A stretch of DNA of 64,000 nucleotides from a bacterium (GCA_026708055.1 JAPOVS010000060.1:42750-106749), one strand, 5' to 3'. Positions 40,508 to 49,224 are shown, counted from the first letter of the stretch. Notes: a model not told the origin generated them from the sequence alone. A program made the numbers and translations.

Positions 40508-41554
40508 ATGAGCGTTCCGGGCTTCGGGTTCGGTGTGACGCCGGGGCCACCGGACGGCGTAGCGGCCGAGATCCGGGAGGCCGAGGCGCTGGGGTACGAC
40601 CGGATGGGCGTGTGGGACTCGCCGGCGCTGTTCCGGGATCCGTGGATGACCCTGGGAGCCGTGGCCCGGGAGACCAGCAGGATCCGTCTGGGTACCTGGG
40701 TGTCCAACCCGGTCAGCCGCCACCCCGTTGTGACCGCCTCGGCAATCGCCACCCTGGAGGACCTGGCACCCGGCCGAACCTACTTCGGGATCGGATCCGG
40801 CGGCACCGGCGTCTGGCACCTGGGACACCCCGCAGCCCGCCTGGACGACCTGAAGGAGTACGTCTCGACCGTGCGCGCGTTGCTTGCCGACGGCACGGCC
40901 ACCTACCAGGGTTCGGAGTGCCGGCTGGAGTGGGGCCGGGGCACCTCGGTGCCGATCATCATGTCGGCGCACGGGTCGCGGGCGCTGCGCCTGGCCGGCG
41001 AGATCGCCGACGGGGTGATCTGCGGCCTGGGGGTCCTGCCCGAGGTGGTCTCGGGCTGCCTGGAACTGATATCCGAGGGCGCCGAGTCGGCCGGCAGGAC
41101 GCTCGCCGACCTGGAGGTGTGGTTCACGTGCTTCTGGTTCGTGGATCCCGAACCGGGTGCGGCGCTGGCCGAGGGCGCCTGGGCGGCGACGGCGTTCGCC
41201 ATGCACTTCTCCCAGGGCCGGGTGGAGGGCAAGTTCGTGCCCGAGCAGTACCGGGAGGGCATCGCCAAGCTGGGCGAGCAGTACGACCTGGTGACCCACG
41301 GTCGTGTGACCGACGAACTGAAGCGCCGTTACGTCGAGCGGGCCGATGCCCTGGGCATCGGCGACTACATCCGCAGCCGCTTCATGTTCTGCGGGACCCC
41401 CGGCGAGGTCGAGACCCAGATCCGGGTGGCGATGGCGGCGGGAGCCCGGAACTTCGACGGCGCCCTCGACGCCGACCTTCCCGAGCGCCGGCGCCGCATC
41501 GGCAACTGGGCCGAACTGGTGCGGCCCCGCTTCGGTCGGGGCCCCGATGCTTGA
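40508..41554 (+). CDS. LLM-class flavin/F420-dependent oxidoreductase
   Basis: A 348-residue luciferase-like TIM barrel resembling F420-dependent methylenetetrahydromethanopterin-reductase-like enzymes (IRLGTWVSNPVSRHPVVTAS, YFGIGSGGTGVWHLGHPAARLDDLKEYV, FCGTPGEVETQIRVAM). It is a different subfamily from the enzyme at 1362. It lies 63 bp before a dihydropyrimidinase-like gene on the same strand, so the pair may act on a pyrimidine or hydantoin. Confidence 0.88.
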   Translation: MSVPGFGFGVTPGPPDGVAAEIREAEALGYDRMGVWDSPALFRDPWMTLGAVARETSRIRLGTWVSNPVSRHPVVTASAIATLEDLAPGRTYFGIGSGGTGVWHLGHPAARLDDLKEYVSTVRALLADGTATYQGSECRLEWGRGTSVPIIMSAHGSRALRLAGEIADGVICGLGVLPEVVSGCLELISEGAESAGRTLADLEVWFTCFWFVDPEPGAALAEGAWAATAFAMHFSQGRVEGKFVPEQYREGIAKLGEQYDLVTHGRVTDELKRRYVERADALGIGDYIRSRFMFCGTPGEVETQIRVAMAAGARNFDGALDADLPERRRRIGNWAELVRPRFGRGPDA

Positions 41555-41617
41555 TGCCGTCGTTGCCGCTGCCCTTGGCGGGCTCGGCCAGGCGTCCGGG
41601 GCGTAGGGTCGGGACCG

Positions 41618-43069
41618 ATGCTTGACACGGTGATCCGGGGCGGCTGGGTGGTCACACCCCACAGCGAGGGCCACCTGGATATCGGCATCGCCGGCGAGCG
41701 GATCGCCTCCGTCGGGTCGCCGGGCCTGGTGCCGGTGCCCGAGGGCGCCGCTGTGATCGACGCCGCCGGCAAGGTCGTCACGCCCGGCGGCATCGAGTCG
41801 CACGCCCACATCCACGAGCCGATGTACCGGGGCTGGACCGGCGGAGCGGACGTCTGGCTGCAGCCTCCCGAGGGGGCCACCCGGGCCGCTGCGTTCGGGG
41901 GCACCACCACGGTGCTGTCGTTCGCCTTCCTGGACGTGCACGTCACCGACCGGGCCTACGACACCACCGAGGCGGTCGCCCAGCGGAGGGAGATCTTCAC
42001 GGGTCGGTCGTTCGTGGACTTCGCCTTCCACCCGGTGATCACGGGTTCGGCCTCGGCGGAGACCTTGGCCAGCATCGCCACCACCATCGATCAGGGCACG
42101 CCGTCGTTCAAGGTGTTCACCACCGATGTGACGACGGGCCAGGCGGGCATCCGGATCGACCATGGGTCGGTACTGGCTGCCATGCGGATCGCCCAGGAGG
42201 CCGGCGGCATCGTCATGGTCCACGCCGAGGACGACGACCTCATCAAGTACAACGAGGCAAGACTCAAGAGTGAGGGCCGCAACCAACTCCAGAACATCCG
42301 CTGCGCCCACACGCCGTTCGGCGAGGCGCTGGCGTTCCGCCAGGTGGCGGCGTTGGCCGCCGAAGCCGGCGCGGCCGCTTATTTCGTGCACACCACCGCC
42401 GGGGAATCGGTCGGGGTGGTGGCCGGCGAGCGCCGCAGGGGCCGGCCGGTCTACGCCGAGACGCTGCACAACCTGCTGTGCTTCTCCGAGGAGGACTACC
42501 TGAAGCCCGACGGCGCCCGCTACCACATCGGGATGGGCCTGCCGTCGCCGGAGGACCGCGCGCAGCTCTGGGAGGGAGTGACCGGCGGCGACATCGCCAC
42601 CGTCGCTACCGACGAGTACACGACCTCACTCGACGTCAAGCTGGGCGGTCACGACATCGAGACGGTGCCCGGCGGCCACGTCGGCATCGAGACCCGCGGC
42701 ACGATCCTGCTGTCGGAGGGCCACAAGCGGGGACGGCTGTCGCTGCGCCGGTTCGTGGAGCTGTTCGCCACGAATCCCGCCCGGATCTTCGGCCTGTACC
42801 CCCGCAAGGGCGTGATCGAGCCGGGCGCGGACGCGGACCTGGCGATCTGGGACCTCGACGTCGAGCGCACGATCACGATGGCCGACCTTCATCACGACGG
42901 TGATTACAGCCCCTGGGAGGGCTGGGAGGTCTCAGCCTGGCCGGTGATGACTGTTCTGCGTGGCAAGCCGATCGTCTCCGGCGGCGAGCTCCGCGTCGGT
43001 GCCGACTACGGCCAGTGGCAGCCCCGGACCATCGACCCCGAGATCCTGGAGCACCCGGTCGTCACCTAG
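41618..43069 (+). CDS. Dihydropyrimidinase/D-hydantoinase-family amidohydrolase
   Basis: A 483-residue metal-dependent amidohydrolase. Visible elements are the first metal site ESHAHIHEPMYRG, the carbamylated-lysine region PSFKVFTTDV, VHAEDDDLI and YFVHTTAGESVGVVAGERRRG, and the final GADADLAIWDLD. The H-x-H of the usual GxxDxHxH is shifted to SHAHIH (Asp replaced by Ser), so the exact metal chemistry may differ. It is the ring-opening partner suggested for the adjacent oxidoreductase. Confidence 0.87.
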   Translation: MLDTVIRGGWVVTPHSEGHLDIGIAGERIASVGSPGLVPVPEGAAVIDAAGKVVTPGGIESHAHIHEPMYRGWTGGADVWLQPPEGATRAAAFGGTTTVLSFAFLDVHVTDRAYDTTEAVAQRREIFTGRSFVDFAFHPVITGSASAETLASIATTIDQGTPSFKVFTTDVTTGQAGIRIDHGSVLAAMRIAQEAGGIVMVHAEDDDLIKYNEARLKSEGRNQLQNIRCAHTPFGEALAFRQVAALAAEAGAAAYFVHTTAGESVGVVAGERRRGRPVYAETLHNLLCFSEEDYLKPDGARYHIGMGLPSPEDRAQLWEGVTGGDIATVATDEYTTSLDVKLGGHDIETVPGGHVGIETRGTILLSEGHKRGRLSLRRFVELFATNPARIFGLYPRKGVIEPGADADLAIWDLDVERTITMADLHHDGDYSPWEGWEVSAWPVMTVLRGKPIVSGGELRVGADYGQWQPRTIDPEILEHPVVT

Positions 43070-43500
43070 ATCTCCACGGTTCCCCGGACGCAGGTGACCA
43101 CCTCGCCGCCCACCCAGATCGTGCCTTCGGGATCCTGATCGATGTAGATCCGGCCGTCGCGGCCGAGGGCCGCGCCCTGGCTCGCGGTGTACGGCGCGGT
43201 GGCGTGGCCGGCTGCGGTCAGCCACTGGCCGAGTGATGTGTTGAGGCTGCCGGTCACGGGGTCCTCGGCAAGCGCCCCACGCAGCGGGAAGAAGGCCCGT
43301 ACCTCGAAGTCGCAGTCGCCGGCGGGGTCGGCTGAGTCTGGTGCTGGCTCCGGCAGGTGCGGTCCGACGACGCTGATGAACAGGCCTCGGGGATTGGCCG
43401 CCGCAGAGGTGTCAGGGCGAAGATCCAGCACGTCGGCGGCGGACCTCAGCAGCACCGCCATCCAGGGTGGTCCGTTGTCGACCCAGTTCGAGTCCACGAC
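43066..43500 (-). pseudogene. PhzF-family isomerase remnant, C-terminal half only
   Basis: The minus strand encodes about 144 residues equal to the C-terminal half of PhzF-like proteins (WVDNGPPWMAVLL, EVRAFFPLRGALAEDPVTGSLNTSLGQWL, SQGAALGRDGRIYID). The N-terminal half with the catalytic Glu is absent. Upstream the frame runs into the region of the lipoprotein gene at 43570 and no longer resembles the family. The stop overlaps the end of the dihydropyrimidinase gene. I read it as a 5'-truncated pseudogene. Confidence 0.75.
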
Positions 43501-43569
43501 CGGCGTGTCGGGCGAATAGCGATGGTTACCGCGGCGGACGGTCCGGTGCCGGTCGGTAGCGTCGTAGCC

Positions 43570-44097
43570 ATGAAGCCAAAGCGGATCTGGCGACGGCTCG
43601 CTCTGCTCGTGGGCGCGCTCGTGGCCGTGCTTGCGACCTCGTGTGACTACCAGACGTTCCGGCTGGCGTTCGGCGACGTCGAGTACAACCTCAGCGGACT
43701 CATCGACGAGCGGGTGCGCCTCGACGAGAGCGGCTATACCCCCGACGCGGCGGCCATGATCGACTCGGCCTTCATCACCGGGGCCGCCGGCGATCTGAAT
43801 GGCGACGGTCTGCTCGACGGGGTGGCGGTTCTGACCACGACCACCGGCGGCACGGGGTTCTTCTACACCGTCCACGCCATCCTCGCCGACGGCGACGGCG
43901 GGTCCCGCGACGTGGGCAGCGTGTTCATCGGCGACCGCGTCACCGTGACGGGCGTGGAGTTGAGCGGTCCCAGGATCGAGGTGTCGAGACTCGTCCGGGC
44001 CGATGACGAGCCGTTCGTCGCCAAGCCCACCATTCCCTCCCCGGTGCATCTGATACTCGAGGACGGAGAGTTGCTGGTCGTGACGCCGACCGAGTGA
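43570..44097 (+). CDS. Hypothetical lipoprotein with EF-hand-like loop
   Basis: A 175-residue secreted lipoprotein with N-terminal KPKRIWRR, a hydrophobic stretch and lipobox LATSC. The mature part contains GDLNGDGLLDGVAVLTTT, a calcium-loop/FG-GAP-like element, in an otherwise beta-rich sequence. No family recognised. It is probably the insertion or neighbour that cut off the PhzF gene on the other strand. Confidence 0.7.
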   Translation: MKPKRIWRRLALLVGALVAVLATSCDYQTFRLAFGDVEYNLSGLIDERVRLDESGYTPDAAAMIDSAFITGAAGDLNGDGLLDGVAVLTTTTGGTGFFYTVHAILADGDGGSRDVGSVFIGDRVTVTGVELSGPRIEVSRLVRADDEPFVAKPTIPSPVHLILEDGELLVVTPTE

Positions 44098-44193
44098 CGC
44101 CGGGGCCGCTGCCTCTGGCCCGCCGGCGAGCCGTCCGTAGCCGAACCTTGCCGGTCGTGCGGATTCCGTCGGAGCCCGTCGAAGCGAAACCGG

Positions 44194-45012
44194 TCAGAGG
44201 AGTCCGCGGCAGACGGTGAACTCGTAGACGGCGTCGCCGAACCACTTCCGGGTGTACATCCAGGGTCGCGCCAGTGCTCCTGTGACGTAGCGCCGGCGTG
44301 GGCGGCGGGTCGTGGCGGCCTTGGCGTAGACCTTGGCGGCGGCCGTCACATGCGTGCGGTGCTCGACGGCACCCGGGTCTCCCATCAAGCTGCTGAGCGA
44401 CTCGATCTGAGCGTGATAGGGGCTGTCGTCGGGGAACTTCTCCATGAGGGCCACCATCACGTCGCCAAACTCGGTGTGGATGGCACCCGGTTCGATAAGG
44501 ACGACCTGGATGCCGAAGGGCGCGGCCTCCAGGCGCAGGCAGTCCGACCAGCCCTCCAGGGCGTGCTTGGTGGCGACGTACCAGGCCCCCATCGGCGTGA
44601 AGACCTTGCCCACCATCGAGGAGATGTTGACGATGCGCCCCGAGTTCTGCGCCCGCATGTGCGGCAGCACGAGTTGGGTGAGGTGGGCGAGGCCGAAGAT
44701 GTTCACCTCGAACTGGTAGCGGGCCTCGTCGATCGGGATCTCCTCGACGGGCCCGTAGAGGCCGAAGCCGGCGTTGTTGATGAGGACGTCGATCCGCCCC
44801 TCGCTCTCGATGATCCGATCCACGACCCGCTCGTTGTCGTCGCGCTTCGTGACGTCCATCTCCGCCGCGGTGACGCCGTGGTCGGCCAACTCGGCCAGCC
44901 GGTCCACCCGGCGGGCGCCGGCGTACACCGTGTGACCCTGCTTCGCCAGCAGGGTCGCGGCCTCACGGCCCAAGCCCGCCGACGCGCCGGTGATCAGGAT
45001 GACCTTGCTCAT
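44194..45012 (-). CDS. SDR-family oxidoreductase, paralogue 1
   Basis: A 272-residue short-chain dehydrogenase/reductase: cofactor loop ITGASAGLGREAATLL, NNAGFGLYG, catalytic Ser in VNISSMVG and Tyr/Lys in WYVATKHALEGW. The C-terminus (RRPRRRYVTGALARPWMYTRKWFGDAVYEFTVCRGLL) is shared with the two paralogues upstream. First-ranked of three tandem copies; substrate unknown. Confidence 0.9.
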   Translation of the reverse strand: MSKVILITGASAGLGREAATLLAKQGHTVYAGARRVDRLAELADHGVTAAEMDVTKRDDNERVVDRIIESEGRIDVLINNAGFGLYGPVEEIPIDEARYQFEVNIFGLAHLTQLVLPHMRAQNSGRIVNISSMVGKVFTPMGAWYVATKHALEGWSDCLRLEAAPFGIQVVLIEPGAIHTEFGDVMVALMEKFPDDSPYHAQIESLSSLMGDPGAVEHRTHVTAAAKVYAKAATTRRPRRRYVTGALARPWMYTRKWFGDAVYEFTVCRGLL

Positions 45013-45120
45013 CGTGTGACCCTCCCTGTCGTGTGGAGGTGATCCTGCCAGACGGGGAGACCGACGGCGGGCAGTCGCCCGACACCTCCGGAGTCGCCGC
45101 CGTGCCCGGGCGGCGCCAGG

Positions 45121-45939
45121 TCAGCGGACGATGCCGCGCAGGGCGAACTCGTAGACGCCGTCGCCGAACCATTTCCTGATGAACAGGACAGGTCGGGCGA
45201 AGGCCCCCTTGACGTAGCGCCGGCGTGGCCGGCGGGCCGTTGCGGCCTTGAGGTACACCTTGGCGAGCACCGAGGCGTCGGTGGCGCGGTCCATGGTGCG
45301 CGAGTTGTCCCGCAACTTGACGAACAGACCGACCAGATCCTTGTAGGCCGTGTCGCCGGCGTACCTGTCCAGCCCCGCGTTGGTCACGTCGCCGAACTCG
45401 GTCTTGATGGCGCCAGGTTGGATGATCACGACCTGGATGCCGAAGGGCGCGGTCTCATGGCGCAGGCAGTCCGACCAGCCTTCCAGAGCGTGCTTGGTGG
45501 CGTGGTACCAGGCCCCCAGCGGTATGAAGATCCTGCCGCCCACCGACGAGACGTTGACGATCCGCCCCGAGCCCTGCGCCCGCATGTGCGGCAGCACGAG
45601 TTGGGTGAGGTGTGCCAGCCCGAAGAGGTTGACCTCGAACTGGTAGCGGGCCTCGTCGATCGGGATGTCCTCGATGGGCCCGTACAGGCCGAAGCCGGCG
45701 TTGTTGATGAGGACGTCGATCCGCCCCTCGCTCTCGATGACCTGGTTGACGGCCCGCTCGTTGTCGGCGCCCTCGCTGACGTCCATCTCCACCGGGATGA
45801 CGCCGTGGGGGGCCAGCTCGGCCAGCCGGTCCACCCGCCGGGCCCCGGCGTACACCGCGTGGCCCTTCCGAGCCATGAGGATCGCCGCCTCGCGCCCCAT
45901 GCCTGCCGACGCACCGGTGATCAGCACGACCTTGCCCAT
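45121..45939 (-). CDS. SDR-family oxidoreductase, paralogue 2
   Basis: A 272-residue SDR nearly collinear with its neighbours: ITGASAGMGREAAILMARKG, NNAGFGLYGPIEDIP, VNVSSVGG and WYHATKHALEGW. It differs mainly between the active site and the C-terminal tail, the substrate-binding region, which suggests diverged specificity rather than recent duplication. ATG 45939 starts at MGKVVLITG. Confidence 0.9.
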   Translation of the reverse strand: MGKVVLITGASAGMGREAAILMARKGHAVYAGARRVDRLAELAPHGVIPVEMDVSEGADNERAVNQVIESEGRIDVLINNAGFGLYGPIEDIPIDEARYQFEVNLFGLAHLTQLVLPHMRAQGSGRIVNVSSVGGRIFIPLGAWYHATKHALEGWSDCLRHETAPFGIQVVIIQPGAIKTEFGDVTNAGLDRYAGDTAYKDLVGLFVKLRDNSRTMDRATDASVLAKVYLKAATARRPRRRYVKGAFARPVLFIRKWFGDGVYEFALRGIVR

Positions 45940-46035
45940 TGCGTTACTCCCTCGCTCGCATCGAACCGCATCGGGTCGAGTGGGCAGCATTGCGGGGAGG
46001 AGCGAATCGCCCGCGTCGCATCCGCCGAACCGCCC

Positions 46036-46863
46036 TCACCGGACGCTGCGGTGCAACACGTATTCGAAGGCCCTGTCGCCGAGCCACTTCCTGGTGAACA
46101 TCCAGAGCCGTGCCCGCGCTCCGGTGACGTAGCGGCGGCGGGGCCGGCGGGCGGTCGCGGCCTCGACGTACACCTCGGCGACCTCCCGCGCCCCGATCGG
46201 GCGGTCGGTGGCGCCGGGGTCGGTCACCCGCTTGCGGAGCATGTCGATGTGCGCCCGGTAGGGGCTGTCGGCGGGGAAGTCGTTCAGTTGGCTCGCCGTC
46301 AGGGAGGCGAACTCGGTATGGATCGAGCCCGGCTGGACCAGCACCACCCGGATGCCGAAGGGAGCGGTCTCGTAGCGCAGGCAGTCCGACCAGCCCTCCA
46401 GGGCGTGCTTGGTGGCGATGTACCAGGCCCCCATGGGCGTGTAGATCCGGCCGACCATCGAGGAGATGTTGACGATGCGGCCAGAGCCCTGCGCGCGCAT
46501 GTGCGGCAGGACGAGCTGGGTGAGGCGGGCCAGGCCGAAGAGGTTCACCTCGAACATGTGGCGGGCGTCGTCCAGCGGGACGTCCTCGATGGGCCCGTAG
46601 AGCCCGCAGCCGGCGTTGTTGATGAGGACGTCGATCCGTCCCTCGCTCTCGATGATCCGGTCCACGGCCCGCTGGTTTTCGTCGTCCTTGGTGACGTCCA
46701 TCTCGACGGCGGTGACGCCACCACCGGCTAGGTCGGCCAACTCGGCCAGCCGGTCCACCCGGCGGGCGCCGGCGTACACCGTGTGGCCCTGCTCACCCAG
46801 CAGGATCGCCGCCTCCCGCCCGATGCCCGACGACGCCCCGGTGATCAGGACGACCTTGCCCAC
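46036..46863 (-). CDS. SDR-family oxidoreductase, paralogue 3
   Basis: A 275-residue SDR: ITGASSGIGREAAILLGEQG, NNAGCGLYGPIEDVP (Gly-Cys variant), VNISSMVG and WYIATKHALEGW. It is the most upstream gene of the three-copy series and shares their C-terminal tail. Three family members in a row suggest stepwise processing of related substrates or dosage expansion. Confidence 0.9.
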   Translation of the reverse strand: MGKVVLITGASSGIGREAAILLGEQGHTVYAGARRVDRLAELADLAGGGVTAVEMDVTKDDENQRAVDRIIESEGRIDVLINNAGCGLYGPIEDVPLDDARHMFEVNLFGLARLTQLVLPHMRAQGSGRIVNISSMVGRIYTPMGAWYIATKHALEGWSDCLRYETAPFGIRVVLVQPGSIHTEFASLTASQLNDFPADSPYRAHIDMLRKRVTDPGATDRPIGAREVAEVYVEAATARRPRRRYVTGARARLWMFTRKWLGDRAFEYVLHRSVR

Positions 46864-46962
46864 AGCGCTATCCCCTCACGCTCCGGCCGGGCTGGGCACC
46901 TGGGTGGTGCCGCCGTCCTCGACCCGCAGTCCCACGTGCATCCGTCGCATCACTCACTCCCT

Positions 46963-47460
46963 TCAGTCGCCCGTGCCGCCGACCACCGCAGGCATGAACT
47001 CGCACTCCGCGTACTTGTCTAGCGCCCCCGCTGAGGCACCGCCCTCGAGCAGCGCCAGGGCATAGAGGTTCACGCCAGTCAAGCGCCACTCGTTGTCATC
47101 GCCGGTGCTGTAGCAGCCAGGATCGGCCGGTTCCGGGTTGATCGCCGGCAACCACCGGCAGTGCGCGTACTCGTCCAGAGCGCCGGCGTCATCGGCGGTC
47201 AGCGCCACCAGGTAGCGGTTGGTGTCGCGGGGATGCTGTGGCTGGTCGGCCTCGGTGGTGTAGCAGTCGCCCGGGTCGCCCCCCGCCGGCTGCCCGACCG
47301 GCTCGGGCGCCACTGGGTCGTCGGTCGCGCAGACCGCCGCCACGACGATCGCCGCCGCCAGGGCAACCCACACCAACCACCGCGTCGCCGGACGGTCCCT
47401 ACCCGGGGACGTGTCGCTTGGAGCGGCGTCGTTGCCAGGGGTGGAGTTCTGCGATGTCAT
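46963..47460 (-). CDS. Membrane-anchored protein with two tandem Cys-containing repeats
   Basis: A 165-residue protein with a short cytoplasmic N-terminus, one transmembrane segment (LVWVALAAAIVVAAVC, residues about 27-43) and two ~50-residue repeats. Repeat 1 has CYTTEAD...LDEYAHCRWLPAI; repeat 2 has CYSTGDD...LDKYAECEFMPAV. Each repeat holds two Cys and would probably form a disulfide outside the cell. No named family recognised. ATG 47460 is chosen over an upstream Arg/Ser-rich extension. Confidence 0.7.
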   Translation of the reverse strand: MTSQNSTPGNDAAPSDTSPGRDRPATRWLVWVALAAAIVVAAVCATDDPVAPEPVGQPAGGDPGDCYTTEADQPQHPRDTNRYLVALTADDAGALDEYAHCRWLPAINPEPADPGCYSTGDDNEWRLTGVNLYALALLEGGASAGALDKYAECEFMPAVVGGTGD

Positions 47461-47530
47461 GGTGCACAACCTAAGGACACGGTGCGACAGCGCCGACGGC
47501 GGCCGGCACCCGACCCCCGACGCCGGTCGG

Positions 47531-47692
47531 CTACCAGCGGTGAATCTTCGGCGCCGCGGTCCCGAGTTGTCCGGCGAGAGCGATGAAGTCGTCGGCGTCG
47601 GAGGTGATGATGCTGTGCCCGGTGCGCACGGCGAGCACCACGAGGTGTGCGTCAACAACATCACCGGTGCCTGATAGGGCTAGGTCATTAGG
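47531..47692 (-). pseudogene. PIN-domain toxin remnant, C-terminal part
   Basis: About 50 codons encode the C-terminal half of a VapC-like PIN domain: DVVDAHLVVLAVRTGHSIITSDADDF carries the later acidic metal ligands. There is no start and the N-terminal half is missing. The remnant begins within the stop region of the hypothetical gene upstream, so the junction probably arose by deletion. Confidence 0.7.
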
Positions 47693-47963
47693 GCTTGTCC
47701 AGTCCGACGAGGTCGTAGCTGATGGCGACGAGCCGCCGTGCGGTGTCGATGTTCTTGGCGTTCGGGTTCGGGGTCTCCATGGGCCAGCCGCCGGCCCGGC
47801 ACTGCTTGTCGCGGTAGAGGATGCTTGACTGGCTGAAGTAGGCGCCGGAATGCCGGGGGGCGTCGTCGAGCGACCCGTGTTGCGACACCGGCTTGTGCGC
47901 TCCGGGGATGCGCACCTCCCAATCGCCGTGTCGATTCCTAACGACAAGTCGCTTCTCGCCCAT
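47688..47963 (-). CDS. Hypothetical protein, DUF2188-like start
   Basis: A 91-residue protein. Its opening (KRLVVRNRHGDWEVRIPGA, then VSQHGSLDDA) resembles short DUF2188 proteins, but the remainder (DTARRLVAISYDLVGLDKP) does not continue that family and may be a fusion made by the deletion that truncated the neighbouring PIN gene. ATG 47963 has GAGGG upstream; ATG 47987 is possible. Confidence 0.5.
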   Translation of the reverse strand: MGEKRLVVRNRHGDWEVRIPGAHKPVSQHGSLDDAPRHSGAYFSQSSILYRDKQCRAGGWPMETPNPNAKNIDTARRLVAISYDLVGLDKP

Positions 47964-48047
47964 CTCATCCCTCAGCCGCCTCGGCATCCCAGTGCGCTCA
48001 CTCTAAGCAGCATCCTCGGACTCGTGCGCCGACCGCGGCTCGTCGGC

Positions 48048-48098
48048 TATACTTGCTGTAACCGACCCGGTCCCTGCGGGGGCCGGGCCTTTCTTTTT
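48048..48098 (+). promoter_or_regulatory. -10 element followed at once by an intrinsic terminator
   Basis: TATACT (48048-48053) predicts a start near 48060. A 9-bp stem with a four-base TGCG loop (48066-48087) and the T-rich CCTTTCTTTTT follow directly. A transcript would be only ~40 nt unless readthrough occurs into the ORF at 48125. This is either a leader attenuator for the ASCH operon or a tiny RNA. Confidence 0.55.
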
Positions 48099-48124
48099 CC
48101 AACCTGGTGAGGCACCGGCGCGGC

Positions 48125-48289
48125 ATGGATGAGACACGACATAGACCACTGCCCACAGACGACGTCTCGACCGACGAGGTGCCGCCTGAGGCGTGGCAGC
48201 ACAAGATCACACCTCGCGACTTCTACGCCAAGGTGGAGGCAGACCCGCGGGCACGGAAGCGAGTTCAGGCCACCAGGCGTGATGACTGA
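48125..48289 (+). CDS. Small acidic/basic protein preceding ASCH gene
   Basis: A 54-residue ORF (start MDETRHRPLPTDD) with no recognised domain. It overlaps the ASCH-domain gene by eight bases, the spacing expected of a coupled two-gene unit, and sits downstream of the promoter/terminator doublet. An antitoxin-like or accessory role is possible but unproven. Confidence 0.5.
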   Translation: MDETRHRPLPTDDVSTDEVPPEAWQHKITPRDFYAKVEADPRARKRVQATRRDD

Positions 48290-48743
48290 GTATTCCGTGG
48301 GCGGCATGGCGCTCGATCGTGATCGGATGATGGTCCTTTCGCTCTGGCCGCGATTCGCCGATGCGATTCTCAGCGGAGCCAAGACCGTTGAACTTCGCCG
48401 CACCGAGCCGAAGATTCGCGTTCCGACACTTGCCCTCATCTATGCGTCGACGCCGGTGCGGGCGTTGCTGGGGACTTGCGTCGTGACGAGCGTCGAGCCC
48501 GGTCGTCTTGCTGCTCTCTGGCGGGCGCACGGCGCGGGCAGCGGTCTCGATCACGGGGAGTTCCTGGACTATTTCGAGGGTGTCGAGGCGGGAACCGCTC
48601 TGAGCCTGGCGAGCCCAAGCCGACTCAGCCGGCCGATTCCTCTCGTGGAGTTGCGTTCGAGGCCGGAGGGGTTCCGCCCACCGCAGAGCTTCTCCTACGT
48701 CGACGCTGAGACCGGCAATCGCCTTCTGCAGACGGCCGCGTAG
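48282..48743 (+). CDS. ASCH-domain (PUA-like) RNA-binding protein
   Basis: A 153-residue protein whose core MVLSLWPRFADAILSGAKTVELRRTEP matches the ASCH/EVE-like PUA fold (G-x-K-T-x-E-x-R signature). ASCH proteins bind or cut RNA and are common near toxin-antitoxin loci. The C-terminal ~60 residues (from LDHGEFLDYFEGV) are an added region. ATG 48282 overlaps the small gene before it. Confidence 0.8.
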   Translation: MTEYSVGGMALDRDRMMVLSLWPRFADAILSGAKTVELRRTEPKIRVPTLALIYASTPVRALLGTCVVTSVEPGRLAALWRAHGAGSGLDHGEFLDYFEGVEAGTALSLASPSRLSRPIPLVELRSRPEGFRPPQSFSYVDAETGNRLLQTAA

Positions 48744-48787
48744 CGCCGGCCGGCCAAAGCGGCCCGGACAGATTCGGACGACAGCTG

Positions 48788-48800
48788 ACTACACTGTAGT
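48788..48800 (+). promoter_or_regulatory. Palindromic operator over a leaderless promoter
   Basis: ACTACA-C-TGTAGT is a perfect 6-bp inverted repeat. It overlaps the -10 hexamer TACACT (48790-48795), which lies seven bases before the ATG at 48802. That spacing implies a leaderless mRNA, and the palindrome is a natural site for autorepression by the ribbon-helix-helix antitoxin downstream. Confidence 0.6.
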
Positions 48801-48801
48801 A

Positions 48802-49224
48802 ATGCCTGTTGTGTCAATCCGATTCTCCGACGGGCCGTTGCACGGACGGTTGAAGGAGAGTGCCCGTCGCCACGGCCAGGGCGTCTCGCCGCTCGCCGAG
48901 CGGCTGATCGACGAGGGTCTGCGGATGGAGGCCCACCCGGCGGTGCTGTTCCGGCACGGTCCGGCGGGCCGCCGGGCCGTGCTGGTTGGCGGTCCCGAGG
49001 TGGCCGACGTGATCGGAGCCATCGTCGGCGGCGATGTGCCTGCGGCGCAGCGGCGGTCCCGGGCGGCGGAGTTGCTGGGGCTGAGCGAGGCGATGGTCGA
49101 CGCCGCGCTGGCCTACTACGCCGAGTTCACCGACGAGATCGACGCGGCGCTGGCCGAGCGGGCCCGGGCTGCCGAGGAGGCCGAGGCGGCCTGGGTGCGC
49201 AGGCAGGCGCTGCTCGAGACGTGA
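48802..49224 (+). CDS. Antitoxin with RHH and DUF433 domains
   Basis: A 140-residue predicted antitoxin. The N-terminal ~45 residues (VSIRFSDGPLHGRLKESARRHG...LAERLIDEGLRMEAHP) look like a ribbon-helix-helix DNA-binding unit. The middle (VLVGGPEVADVIGAIVGG...LLGLSEAMVDAALAYYAEF) is DUF433-like, and the C-terminus is a charged helix that would bind the toxin. The toxin gene overlaps its stop by four bases (GTGA). The palindromic promoter immediately upstream supports autoregulation. Confidence 0.82.
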   Translation: MPVVSIRFSDGPLHGRLKESARRHGQGVSPLAERLIDEGLRMEAHPAVLFRHGPAGRRAVLVGGPEVADVIGAIVGGDVPAAQRRSRAAELLGLSEAMVDAALAYYAEFTDEIDAALAERARAAEEAEAAWVRRQALLET

